A stretch of 64,000 bases of DNA from NCBI RefSeq assembly GCF_943914615.1, contig NZ_CALUCS010000003.1, forward strand, positions 62,001-126,000, written 5' to 3'. The position numbers and the translations under genes were made by a program. This document shows positions 42,153 through 50,023 of this stretch, piece by piece; within the stretch, counting starts at the first letter, position 1, and the number at the start of each line of letters is the position of its first letter. Below the pieces are notes generated by a model. The model ran no database searches, was not told where the DNA came from, and was given only the letters and a program-made list of their open reading frames with translations. Origin of the DNA: an uncultured Corynebacterium sp. GTDB lineage: Bacteria; Actinomycetota; Actinomycetes; Mycobacteriales; Mycobacteriaceae.

Positions 42153-43027
42153 TGAAGGGCATCATTTTGGCCGGGGGAACCGGCTCGCGGCTGTGGCCGA
42201 TCACGCAGGGCATTTCCAAGCAACTGGCGCCCGTGTACGACAAGCCGATGATCTACTACCCGCTGACCACTCTGATGCTGGCGGGCATTCGCGACATCCT
42301 GGTGATCACCACAGGCGCGGACGCGCAACAGTTCCGCGAGCTGCTGGGCGACGGCTCGCAGTTCGGCGTGCAGATCAGCTACGCGGTGCAGGACCAGCCG
42401 AATGGCCTGGCGGAGGCCTTCATCGTGGGCGAGGACTTCATCGGCGACGACGCGGTGGCCCTGGTGCTGGGCGACAACATCTTCTACGGCACGGGCCTGG
42501 GCACCCAGCTGCGGCGCTTCCACAACCCCGACGGCGGGGCGATCTTCGCCTACTGGGTGGCCGAACCCGAGGCATACGGAGTGGTGGAGTTCGACCGCGA
42601 AGGCACGGCCCTGAGCTTGGCGGAAAAGCCCGCGGAGCCGAAGTCCAACTATGCAGTTCCCGGCCTGTACTTTTACTCCAATGACGTGGTGCGGATCGCC
42701 AAGTCGCTGGAACCCAGCGAGCGCGGCGAGCTGGAGATCACGGACATCAACCGCTGCTACCTGGCGGAGGGGCGCCTGCATGTGGAGGTGCTGCCGCGCG
42801 GTACCGCCTGGCTGGACACGGGAACGGTGGACGACCTGGCCGCCGCCGGCGACTTCGTCCGCGCTGTCGAGCAACGGCAGGGCCTGAAGATCAGCTGCCC
42901 GGAGGAAGTCGCGTGGCGCCTGGGCTACATTGACGATGTGGAGCTGGGGGAGTCCGCGCGCAAACTGGGCAAGAGCGCCTACGGTCAGTACCTCAGCGGG
43001 CTTCTGAAGCGTGGGAAAGAGCGGTAG
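42152..43027 (+). CDS. rmlA: glucose-1-phosphate thymidylyltransferase
   Basis: Makes dTDP-glucose, the first step of dTDP-rhamnose synthesis. 291 residues: MKGIILAGGTGSRLWPITQG nucleotide-binding N-terminus, SKQLAPVYDKPMIYYPL, LVLGDNIFYG, and EKPAEPKSNYAVPGLYFYSNDV are the RmlA family segments. The ATG overlaps the rmlC stop, and the open frame upstream belongs to the wrong register for RmlA. Together with rmlB and rmlC it lacks only rmlD in the window. Confidence 0.95.
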   Translation: MKGIILAGGTGSRLWPITQGISKQLAPVYDKPMIYYPLTTLMLAGIRDILVITTGADAQQFRELLGDGSQFGVQISYAVQDQPNGLAEAFIVGEDFIGDDAVALVLGDNIFYGTGLGTQLRRFHNPDGGAIFAYWVAEPEAYGVVEFDREGTALSLAEKPAEPKSNYAVPGLYFYSNDVVRIAKSLEPSERGELEITDINRCYLAEGRLHVEVLPRGTAWLDTGTVDDLAAAGDFVRAVEQRQGLKISCPEEVAWRLGYIDDVELGESARKLGKSAYGQYLSGLLKRGKER

Positions 43028-43031
43028 ACAA

Positions 43032-44093
43032 GTGGCTATTTCAATCGAGAGCATCCCAGAGATGGTGGCGCGCACCTGGCGCGACCTGGAATGGACCGGC
43101 CAGCGAGTGCCGAAGCAGGGGATCGACCACGCAGTATTGATCCTGGACGGGCTGCACTCAAAGGAGTATGAACTCAACGACATGCTGCCTGAGTCCGTCG
43201 TAGTGCGCGTGCCCTTCGAGAAGGAATACCGGGAACAGGCGATGCTGGAATCCTCACTGATCGCGCAGCTGTTCCGCCGCACCAAAGTGCGGGTGCCGGG
43301 GACGGTGCGGCAGGCCTACGCGCGAGGGACCTTCAACACCGCCGAGCCCGTGATGCTGACCATGCAGACCGAGCTGCTGGGCGAACCGCTGACCGCCGAG
43401 CTCTGGCAAACGCTGTCCACCAGCCAGCGCGCGTGGGTGGCCGAGCAGCTGGGCAGCCTGCTGGCCACGATGCACGCCTTCGACCCGGATGTGCTGCCGA
43501 TGAGCCGCGTGGATTCCTGGTGGACCGACGGAGAGGCGACCAGCGAGTTGAACCACGCCCCGCGCACCCTGCCGGGCAAGTTGGAGCTGATGAAGTCCCG
43601 CACGGAAACGATCCTGGCCCCGCATCTGAACGCTGCAGAGGCGGAGTTCGTGGAGCGCGTGTTTGCGCAGGTGGACGAGATGATCTCCCGTCCGGAGCAG
43701 CAGCGCGCCCTGACCCACGGGGAGCTGCACGAGGACCACATGCTGTGGAACGCCGACGGCGGCGTGGGTGTGATCGACTTTTCCGACATGACCGTCGGCG
43801 ATCCTGCCTTGGACTATGCGCACTTCGCGGGCATCGCCCCGGAGCTGCCGAAAATGGTTTACGAACAGGCGATTATTCAGCACGAGCAGCGCCGACAAGC
43901 CCCCGTTGTGCCGGGTGTGCCGCAGCCGATGCCGGGGCCGCTGTACCGTGCGCCGGATGGCGGCCGCACCTCCGAGAGCGCCGAGGATACGGGCGTGCTG
44001 CGCCGCGCGGAGGTCTACAAGGACTGGGACAACATCTTCCTGCTTATCGACCACTACCGCACGGGCCGTTCGCCGCGCGTGGAGCTGCTCTAG
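43032..44093 (+). CDS. aminoglycoside-phosphotransferase-like kinase with altered catalytic motif
   Basis: 353 residues. The C-lobe has the APH/choline-kinase fold: ALTHGELHEDHMLWNADGGVGVIDFSDMTVGDPALDYAHFAG. In the catalytic loop the usual HGDxxxxN reads HGELHEDH: the base Asp is Glu231 and the Asn is His236 (His is common in macrolide kinases). The DFG-equivalent IDFSD is kept. The N-lobe has VPFEKEYREQAMLESSLI, which could supply the ATP-binding Glu. A Pro/Gly/Ser-rich insert (about 295-330) is extra. GTG 43032, four bases after rmlA, is preferred to an earlier GTG. Substrate unknown; no reason to call it a resistance gene. Confidence 0.75.
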   Translation: MAISIESIPEMVARTWRDLEWTGQRVPKQGIDHAVLILDGLHSKEYELNDMLPESVVVRVPFEKEYREQAMLESSLIAQLFRRTKVRVPGTVRQAYARGTFNTAEPVMLTMQTELLGEPLTAELWQTLSTSQRAWVAEQLGSLLATMHAFDPDVLPMSRVDSWWTDGEATSELNHAPRTLPGKLELMKSRTETILAPHLNAAEAEFVERVFAQVDEMISRPEQQRALTHGELHEDHMLWNADGGVGVIDFSDMTVGDPALDYAHFAGIAPELPKMVYEQAIIQHEQRRQAPVVPGVPQPMPGPLYRAPDGGRTSESAEDTGVLRRAEVYKDWDNIFLLIDHYRTGRSPRVELL

Positions 44094-44456
44094 CTATTCT
44101 CTGTCTTCCGGGTCATTCGGCCTCTGCTCGTCGCGGGTGCTCTCGCTGCGCTCGTCGCCGCGCGCCTCGCGTTGCTGCTGTTCGCGGAGCTCCTGGCGGC
44201 GCTTCCGCTCGGCCTCTTCTGCGTCCTTGGCCTCCTGCGCGCGCCGCTTCTTGAAGCGCTCTTTTTCGATGTTCCACAGGAAGTCCGGGTCGTCGTCCGG
44301 CCCCTTGTGGCTAAGCCCTTCTTGTTTATTATTGACGCCCTTACGCCTCAACGGCGACCCATTCCCCCAGGTCTGTGGACCGAATGCCTTCCACAGCAGC
44401 ACGATGGTGACGATGATCAAGATGAGCAAAACAAGGCGACCCATGGCCTCCAGCAT
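44094..44456 (-). CDS. small protein with N-terminal membrane helix and charged coiled-coil
   Basis: 120 residues (or 116 from a second ATG at 44444). One transmembrane segment RLVLLILIIVTIVLLWKAF (7-25), then Asn/Gly/Lys-rich linker and a long charged Arg/Glu/Gln helix (about 63-120) likely to form a coiled coil. Function unknown. It converges with the kinase-like gene (stops adjoin) and is divergent from the DUF4229 gene (71 bp). Confidence 0.65.
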   Translation of the reverse strand: MLEAMGRLVLLILIIVTIVLLWKAFGPQTWGNGSPLRRKGVNNKQEGLSHKGPDDDPDFLWNIEKERFKKRRAQEAKDAEEAERKRRQELREQQQREARGDERSESTRDEQRPNDPEDRE

Positions 44457-44527
44457 AGAGGATTCACCCGCGCTAACTTCCAGCCGGTGATTACCGGTTA
44501 TCCAGGGGGTGAACGTAGTGTTGGGGC

Positions 44528-44893
44528 GTGGCTAAAGATGATGTGAAAGCAAAGGACACGGCGGAAGATAAGGGCTTTGCGGGCTCTAAGGGCCCGTCGG
44601 TCGACAAGGGCAAGGCCGTACGCGACATTGCACTGTACGGTTTCTTACGCCTGGTTTTGTTCCTGGTGCTGACGTTTATCATCCACATGGTCGTGGTGTT
44701 GCTGGGAATGGCGAACTACTTCCCGCTGCTGATCAGCATGACGTTGGCGCTGATCCTGGCTCTGCCGCTGTCGATGTTCATGTTCAAGGGTCTGCGGCTG
44801 CGGGTGACACAGCAGGTGGCGGCGTGGGATGCCGATAGGCAGGCCCACAAGCAGGAGCTGCGTAACCAATTGCGCGAGCGCCTGGACGACTAA
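44528..44893 (+). CDS. DUF4229-like small membrane protein
   Basis: 121 residues from a GTG. A Lys/Asp-rich 30-residue leader is followed by two hydrophobic segments (YGFLRLVLFLVLTFIIHMVVVL and YFPLLISMTLALILALPLSMFMF) and a charged helix with RVTQQVAAWDADRQAHKQEL, the pattern of the actinobacterial DUF4229 family found near menA. No function is known. Confidence 0.72.
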   Translation: MAKDDVKAKDTAEDKGFAGSKGPSVDKGKAVRDIALYGFLRLVLFLVLTFIIHMVVVLLGMANYFPLLISMTLALILALPLSMFMFKGLRLRVTQQVAAWDADRQAHKQELRNQLRERLDD

Positions 44894-44912
44894 GGCGATT
44901 AAACTGACTGCC

Positions 44913-45032
44913 ATGTACGGCAGACCCCAAGACGTCGTGGTGTGGGTAAACCCGCGAACCCAACGTGGCAAGCAGCTCGGCGGGCTGGCCTTTGGTCCGG
45001 CGCCCACGCAGCCCGGCGCCGACTCTGCCTAG
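44913..45032 (+). CDS. possible 39-residue small protein
   Basis: An ATG at 44913 opens 39 codons: MYGRPQDVVVWVNPRTQRGK and a Gly/Pro/Ala-rich end. It starts 19 bases after the DUF4229 stop on the same strand and stops 19 bases before the convergent menA. A strand-like VVVWV and balanced composition make it plausible, but there is no clear ribosome-binding site and I do not recognise a family. Confidence 0.3.
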   Translation: MYGRPQDVVVWVNPRTQRGKQLGGLAFGPAPTQPGADSA

Positions 45033-45051
45033 ATCAGCGGCGCTGCTCGGT

Positions 45052-45948
45052 CTAGGCCAGCAAGGCGGCGGCAAATTCCAGGACCGACCACAGCAGCATT
45101 CCGCGGCCGAGCAAGCCCAGCACGGGGATCAGCGCCCGGCCCTGCGCGCCTCCGGTCACCGGGCGGGCTGCCACCACGAACAGCGGAACCGCCAGCAGTG
45201 CGATAAGCCCCCACCAGTGGCCGATGCTGATGCCGATGGTGACGATTACCGCCAGGGAAATCAGCCCCACCCACAGGCGGCGGGTGTTCGCGTCCCCCAG
45301 GCGAACGGCCAGGGTGATCTTGCCGGTGGCGGCGTCAGTAGGAATGTCCCGCAGATTGTTGGCTAGGTTCACGGCGCTGGATAGGCTGCCGACGGCGACG
45401 GCTAGCAGCAGGCCGCGCCAGCTCACGCTGCCGGTCTGGGTGAATTCCGTTCCCAGCACCGCGACCAGGCCGAAGAACACGAACACCGCGACTTCGCCCA
45501 GCCCTCGGTAGCCGTAGGGGTTCTTGCCGCCGGTGTAGAACCATGCGCCGGCGATGCAGGCCGCGCCGACGAGCACCAGCCACCAGACACTCAGCAGGCT
45601 CAGCACTATGCCGGCGATCGCTCCCACGCCGAAGGAGGCAAACGCCGCGTACTTAACCTTCTTCGGCTCCACGAGTCCACTGCCGGTCAGACGCAGCGGG
45701 CCGGAGCGGTCATCGTCCGTCCCCTTGATGCCATCTGAGTAGTCGTTGGCGTAGTTCACACCGACGATCATCGCTAGGGCAACAATTCCGGCCAGTACGG
45801 CCCGCAGGGGGTTTGCCTCGCCCGCCAGGGTGGCCGCCGCGGTGCCAGCCAGCACCGGGGCAACGGCGTTTGCCCAGGTGTGCGGGCGTGCTCCTTCCAG
45901 CCACTGGGCCGGGGTCGCGCCGGGGTACTGCCTGGGTGTGGAAGTCAT
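45052..45948 (-). CDS. menA: 1,4-dihydroxy-2-naphthoate polyprenyltransferase
   Basis: Joins the naphthoate ring to the polyprenyl chain to give demethylmenaquinone, in the membrane. 298 residues with eight or nine hydrophobic segments. The diphosphate/Mg site NYANDYSDGIKGTDDD (65-80) and the second acidic site NLRDIPTDAATGKITLAVRLGD are present. The tail PRQYPGATPAQWLEGARPHTW is the usual MenA N-terminus. The chain would come from the polyprenyl diphosphate synthase at 58382. Confidence 0.94.
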   Translation of the reverse strand: MTSTPRQYPGATPAQWLEGARPHTWANAVAPVLAGTAAATLAGEANPLRAVLAGIVALAMIVGVNYANDYSDGIKGTDDDRSGPLRLTGSGLVEPKKVKYAAFASFGVGAIAGIVLSLLSVWWLVLVGAACIAGAWFYTGGKNPYGYRGLGEVAVFVFFGLVAVLGTEFTQTGSVSWRGLLLAVAVGSLSSAVNLANNLRDIPTDAATGKITLAVRLGDANTRRLWVGLISLAVIVTIGISIGHWWGLIALLAVPLFVVAARPVTGGAQGRALIPVLGLLGRGMLLWSVLEFAAALLA

Positions 45949-46072
45949 GGTCCGCCTTTCTTGGGGCTCGCGCTGGGGGCGGAACGCCCGTGTGTGGGGT
46001 GCCGCAAACCTCTTCAGTCTAGTCCTTGGGTACTGGAGCCCAAGTCCGTAGGTGCCGGGGCGTTGGCAAGCG

Positions 46073-47398
46073 CTATTGCCCGTAGAGCTCGTTCAGCATC
46101 GTGGTTGCTCGCTGCCGGTCGGTCTTGCCCGGCCCGGTGGTCGGCATCTCGGGGATCGCCCAGGCGCGCCGGGGCAGCAGACCTGGCCCCACCTTCCCGC
46201 GCATTGCCTCGCGCACCAGTCCGGTCACTTCGCGGGGGTGTTCGGTCGTGCCGTTGCCAATTTCACGCAGCACCACCAGCGCCCCGATCGATTCGCCGAA
46301 CTCCGCGTACTTGGCATCCTCCACGCCTGCCGCGAACGCAGCCTCGGCGCCTGGAACCTGCTGGCAGATGGCCTTTTCCACCTCCTCCGGAAGCACCTTG
46401 TAGCCGCCGGTATTGATTGCCCCGTCGGCGCGCCCGAGAATCCGCAGCGTACCGCCCGACTCTTCGCCGCCGTCTTCTAGAACGCCAACGTCGGAGGTCA
46501 CGAACTCACCTGCCGCCGGAAACGCCTCTGCCGAGTCCACGTTGCGGTACCCATCCGCCACCATCGGCCCGCTGATCCGCACGCGCCCGGCCCCGCGCTC
46601 GTCCGCGCCATCGATTCGCACACGCGCGCCCGGCAGAGGATGGCCGTTGTACACCATCCCGCCCGCCGTCTCACTGGAGCCGTAGGTCAGCGCGATCTGC
46701 GCTCCTTCCTCGGCAATCTTCTTTATGACGCCCTCACGCGCCGCCGCTCCACCCACCAGCACGCAGGCGTAGCGTTTCAGTGCCTTAACGGCGGCGGGGT
46801 CTTCAGCGATTCTTTCCAGCTGCGCGGGTACGAGGGAGGTGTAGAGGTCCACGCCCGGGTAGGTTTCCGCCAATGCTTCTGTGTCAGCGATGAAACCCGC
46901 GGCGGTGAAACGTGCGCCGGTGTGCGGGGGCTGGGCGTGTAGGTGCTGAGCTTGTAGGTGTGCAGCTGCCAGGGGAGTGTAGTCCGCCCGCAGGCTGCGG
47001 AGCATCACCTGCAGTCCAGCGATGTGATGGGCCGGGAGTGTGAGCAGCCACGCCCCCGGCTGTGCTTGATAATGGCGCTCAATGAAGGAGGCGGTGGCGT
47101 CCGCACTAGTGGCGAGCTGCTGCGACCCGAGCACCGCACCCTTCGGGGTGCCTGTGGAACCAGAGGTGCAGGCGATGAGTGTGCCGGGCGCCACCAGATC
47201 GTCCTCCAAGGAACTCCCTGCGCGCATTTGTTTCGGCAGTTCGGGGCAGGTTTGCTCCCAATCTGCGGGGAGGGGGAGGATGGAGATTTCCTCCGCGAGC
47301 AGCCGCTTTAGAGCCTCCAGGGAGGTGGTGAAAAGCTCGGGCGAGGCCGCGCTGATGACGGTCGGTTGAAGGAGGACGGGGGAGGAATTTCCGGTCAT
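46073..47398 (-). CDS. menE: o-succinylbenzoate-CoA ligase
   Basis: Activates o-succinylbenzoate for ring closure by MenB. 441 residues, an AMP-forming ligase of the short MenE type: ACTSGSTGTPKGAVL, LTYGSSETAGGMVYNG, RISGPMVADGYRN, GRADGAINTGGYKVLPEEVE, and the C-terminal TGPGKTDRQR with the catalytic lysine. The ATG at 47398 is chosen over a TTG three codons upstream. On the same strand as menA, with about 125 bp between. Confidence 0.92.
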   Translation of the reverse strand: MTGNSSPVLLQPTVISAASPELFTTSLEALKRLLAEEISILPLPADWEQTCPELPKQMRAGSSLEDDLVAPGTLIACTSGSTGTPKGAVLGSQQLATSADATASFIERHYQAQPGAWLLTLPAHHIAGLQVMLRSLRADYTPLAAAHLQAQHLHAQPPHTGARFTAAGFIADTEALAETYPGVDLYTSLVPAQLERIAEDPAAVKALKRYACVLVGGAAAREGVIKKIAEEGAQIALTYGSSETAGGMVYNGHPLPGARVRIDGADERGAGRVRISGPMVADGYRNVDSAEAFPAAGEFVTSDVGVLEDGGEESGGTLRILGRADGAINTGGYKVLPEEVEKAICQQVPGAEAAFAAGVEDAKYAEFGESIGALVVLREIGNGTTEHPREVTGLVREAMRGKVGPGLLPRRAWAIPEMPTTGPGKTDRQRATTMLNELYGQ

Positions 47399-47470
47399 GC
47401 TGACCAATCTACAATCCGCCCCGGACAGTCTGAACTGGTCATCTCCGGTTCGGGTAGCGAGAGTCTGAGG

Positions 47471-47827
47471 CTAACTGGCCTCTAGGCCGAACTCCTGGAC
47501 TCGTTTCACGGTAGATTCCAGCTCCACCGGGCCGGGGAGGCGCTTGTGAACGGCGAGGAAGCTGGCCTGCACGTCCTGGCGGGTGGCGGGAGTCTTTCCG
47601 GTGTCGATGAGGTAGGCGATGATGTCAAGGTAAGAGGGGCTGCGGGTATCCAAAGCGTTTAAGAAGGGGGTAGGGAGGTCACGGTTGGCTTCGAGGTAGA
47701 CGCGGTACTCCTCGGGGAGGGGGAGTGCATCGGCGACGTCGTGGACATCGGGGGCTGCCGGATCGGGTCCCTCAGTGGTGTCGGTCGTCCAGAGCTTTGC
47801 TCGGAGCTGACTAAATGGGTTGAACAT
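47471..47827 (-). CDS. hypothetical protein, 118 residues
   Basis: Soluble, acidic, mostly helical protein: EEYRVYLEANRDLPTPFLNAL and SPSYLDIIAYLIDTGKTPAT-RQDVQASFLAVHKRLPG. No family recognised and no metal or nucleotide motifs. AAGGAAGGAGAG lies seven to eight bases before the ATG, a strong ribosome-binding site that supports a real gene. It is upstream of menE on the same strand (72 bp). The 5' region (47828-47942) is AT-rich compared with its surroundings. Confidence 0.65.
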   Translation of the reverse strand: MFNPFSQLRAKLWTTDTTEGPDPAAPDVHDVADALPLPEEYRVYLEANRDLPTPFLNALDTRSPSYLDIIAYLIDTGKTPATRQDVQASFLAVHKRLPGPVELESTVKRVQEFGLEAS

Positions 47828-47942
47828 AATGCGCTCTCCTTCCTTAAAATCCGTGGATTTGTAATATTAAAACATAGGGTAATCAACAATTGTTGGAAAA
47901 GTCAAGCATTTTTTCTACCCACCTTATTTGGGTTTAGAGAAC

Positions 47943-47989
47943 TCAAAAACAAAACCCCGCAGGGGAGGGTTTCTGCCCTCCTGCGGGGT
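47943..47989 (-). terminator. terminator behind the DoxX-family gene
   Basis: A ~15-bp stem (ACCCCGCAGGGGAGGG with GCCCTCCTGCGGGGT, one bulge) with loop TTTCT; on the minus strand it is followed by TTTTGTTTTTGAG. It lies 50 bases past the DoxX-like stop. Confidence 0.85.
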
Positions 47990-48039
47990 AGTAGTGCAGC
48001 TCAGCCGCTCAGTTGCAGAGCGCGGGTGGTCTGTGGCTT

Positions 48040-48939
48040 TTAGTCGCCACCGCCGCCATCTCCGCCGCCGTCTCCACCACTGGAGCCGCTGTCAGAGCCG
48101 GAATCTGAACCGGAGTTGAAGAAGCCGCCAAAGCTGCTATTAGAGGAGCCGCTGCCGTGGTTGCTATTCCACTGGGTGGTCGGAGCATCGGCGTCGCTGC
48201 CGTTCGTCATGCCCGCCGCACCGGCGCCACCGGCGGCGCCAATGCTGCCAGCACCGCCAGCGCTGTCCGTGCCACCGATGGTGTAGCCAGCGTAGCCGTC
48301 GTTTCCTCGATTGTCCCAGGGTTTATTGTTCTGGGGCTTATTGCCCTGGTTGTTGCCCCAGAAGTTGGAGCCCTGGGGGTTGGAACCCTGGTTGGCGGAC
48401 CCGTAGTTGCCGAACGGGTTCTGGCCAGCATTCGGAGCAGTGTTCGAGGCTCCAGCTACTCCGGCAGGCGCGGCTGCGGGAGCATAGCTACCGTTGGCCT
48501 CCTGCGCCGCCTTCTCTTTACGTTCCTTGCGGGCACGTACGGGCGTCATAAAGAGATAGTCCAAGCTAAAGCGACCCGAGCCGGTCGCCGCCAGGGCGAG
48601 GCCCGCGGCACCCAGAAGTCCAACGAGCTCCCAACCGCCATCGGCGACGAAGACACCCTTGCCCCAGTGTGCGAAGCCAAAAGCGAAGGCCATCTGGATA
48701 AACAGCAGCGGGCCGACAACCCGGACAAGCAGGCCGAGAATCAGCAGCACGCCCGCGGCGAGTTCGAAATAAGTTGCGATCTGCGCGGTTGCATCCGGCC
48801 ACGGCACGGACATGGAATCGAAAGATTTAGCAGTGCCGTCGATGGTCCAGGAATCGTACTTTTGCCAACCGTGGGCGATCAGCACGATGCCCACGAGGAT
48901 GCGGGAAATCGTGATGCAAACATCTTTAAAAATATTCAT
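48040..48939 (-). CDS. DoxX-family membrane protein with long low-complexity tail
   Basis: 299 residues. Residues 1-135 form the four-helix DoxX domain: ISRILVGIVLIAHGWQKYD, IATYFELAAGVLLILGLLVR, LLFIQMAFAFGFAHWGKGVFV and GWELVGLLGAAGLALAATG. Residues 150-299 are Gly/Asn/Ser/Gln-rich with NPFGNYGSANQG-type units and end in Asp/Gly repeats; this half is almost certainly disordered. DoxX proteins have been linked to oxidative stress membrane complexes in mycobacteria, but no role can be stated here. It is divergent from the pseudouridine synthase gene. Confidence 0.8.
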   Translation of the reverse strand: MNIFKDVCITISRILVGIVLIAHGWQKYDSWTIDGTAKSFDSMSVPWPDATAQIATYFELAAGVLLILGLLVRVVGPLLFIQMAFAFGFAHWGKGVFVADGGWELVGLLGAAGLALAATGSGRFSLDYLFMTPVRARKERKEKAAQEANGSYAPAAAPAGVAGASNTAPNAGQNPFGNYGSANQGSNPQGSNFWGNNQGNKPQNNKPWDNRGNDGYAGYTIGGTDSAGGAGSIGAAGGAGAAGMTNGSDADAPTTQWNSNHGSGSSNSSFGGFFNSGSDSGSDSGSSGGDGGGDGGGGD

Positions 48940-49020
48940 GTCGCTAACGCTACCAACTTAGCGGGGGCATGGCCGGGCTTATGGCAGGTCAGTCTGCTAC
49001 AGATAGAGGCCAGAGCCACC

Positions 49021-49962
49021 ATGAATCATTCCGAACCTCAGACCCTGATCGTGAGCGACTCGCAGGCGGATCGCCGCCTGGATAAGTACATCCGCTCGCA
49101 TGTCAAGGGCGTACCCGCCACGGTGCTGTTCCGCCTGATGCGCACCAAGCAGATCACCGTCAACGGCGCCAAGTGCAAACCCGACCAGCGCACCGTTGCC
49201 GGCGATAAGGTTCGCTTGCCCGCCCTGGAGGTTGCTAGGGCGAAGCCACCACCCGCGGGGGATCGCAAGGCGGCGGAACAACTGGCCCGCAGGCTGTCCC
49301 GGCACATCGTGTTTGAGGATGACGACCTGCTCGTTGTGAATAAGCCCGCCAACATCGCCGTGCACGTGGGCAGCGGAGTCAAGGCCGGGGTGATCGAGGC
49401 GCTGCGCGTGCTACGGCCGAAGGAAAAGGAACTAGAGCTGGCGCACCGGCTTGATAAGGAAACCTCCGGGCTGCTGATAGTGGCCAAGAAGTCGAAGATG
49501 CTGCGGCACCTGCAGGAGCTCCTACGTACCGGCGGGGAGGACATCCAACGCTACTACCTGGCGGTGGTTTCCGGCGGGGTGAAAAGACCTGGTAGGCAAC
49601 CGCAACGGATTGAGGTGCCACTGCGCAAAACCGGGGCAGCCACGGTGGTGGATCGCCGCGCCGGGCAGCGGGCGGAAACGAAGATGTGGGTGAGGAAACC
49701 GTGGGGAACTGCGGGCACCCTCGTGGAGACACAGCTGCTGACAGGCCGGAAGCACCAGATCCGCGTGCACCTGCAGCACCTGGGTCATCCGATCATCGGG
49801 GACTCTCGCTACGGGAACTCTGCTGCTAACCGGGCGGCCGCGGAGAAGGGGGTGCGGATGCTGATGCTGCACGCCTGCAGGATAGTGGTGCCGCTGCCGG
49901 ATGGCGAGGTGCTGGACGTGCACGCCCCGATGCCCCCGGCGTGGAATAAGCTGCGGGGCTAA
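49021..49962 (+). CDS. RluA-family pseudouridine synthase
   Basis: Isomerises uridines in rRNA or tRNA. 313 residues: an N-terminal S4 RNA-binding domain (RRLDKYIRSHVKGVPATVLFRLMRTKQITVNG, about 18-50), then the catalytic domain with VVNKPANIAVHVG and the catalytic Asp in HRLDKETSGLLIVAK, and QLLTGRKHQIRVHL. Closest in layout to RluC. The frame is open for 288 more codons upstream, but that stretch is antisense to the DoxX gene; the ATG at 49021 opens the S4 domain. Which base it modifies cannot be told. Confidence 0.9.
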   Translation: MNHSEPQTLIVSDSQADRRLDKYIRSHVKGVPATVLFRLMRTKQITVNGAKCKPDQRTVAGDKVRLPALEVARAKPPPAGDRKAAEQLARRLSRHIVFEDDDLLVVNKPANIAVHVGSGVKAGVIEALRVLRPKEKELELAHRLDKETSGLLIVAKKSKMLRHLQELLRTGGEDIQRYYLAVVSGGVKRPGRQPQRIEVPLRKTGAATVVDRRAGQRAETKMWVRKPWGTAGTLVETQLLTGRKHQIRVHLQHLGHPIIGDSRYGNSAANRAAAEKGVRMLMLHACRIVVPLPDGEVLDVHAPMPPAWNKLRG

Positions 49963-49971
49963 GGGCACCAC

Positions 49972-50011
49972 TGAGTGGGCCGGAATGGGCCCGAGTGGGC
50001 CCAAGCGGGCC
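49972..50011. repeat. four 10-bp tandem repeats, NNNNTGGGCC type
   Basis: TGAGTGGGCC, GGAATGGGCC, CGAGTGGGCC and CAAGCGGGCC follow each other in the gap between the convergent rluA-family and menB genes. They may act as a weak GC-rich stop for one or both transcripts, or be a variable number repeat. Confidence 0.6.
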
Positions 50012-50023
50012 TGGTCGGCGGGC

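Noticed and set aside
43032..44093. Calling the APH-fold protein an antibiotic resistance gene
   Set aside because: The catalytic Asp is changed, the gene is in a core sugar-nucleotide context and codon use looks like its neighbours; nothing indicates drug phosphorylation.
48157..49020. 288-codon N-terminal extension of the pseudouridine synthase
   Set aside because: The stretch is antisense to the DoxX gene and of Gly/Ala/Arg-rich shadow composition; the S4 domain starts at the ATG at 49021.
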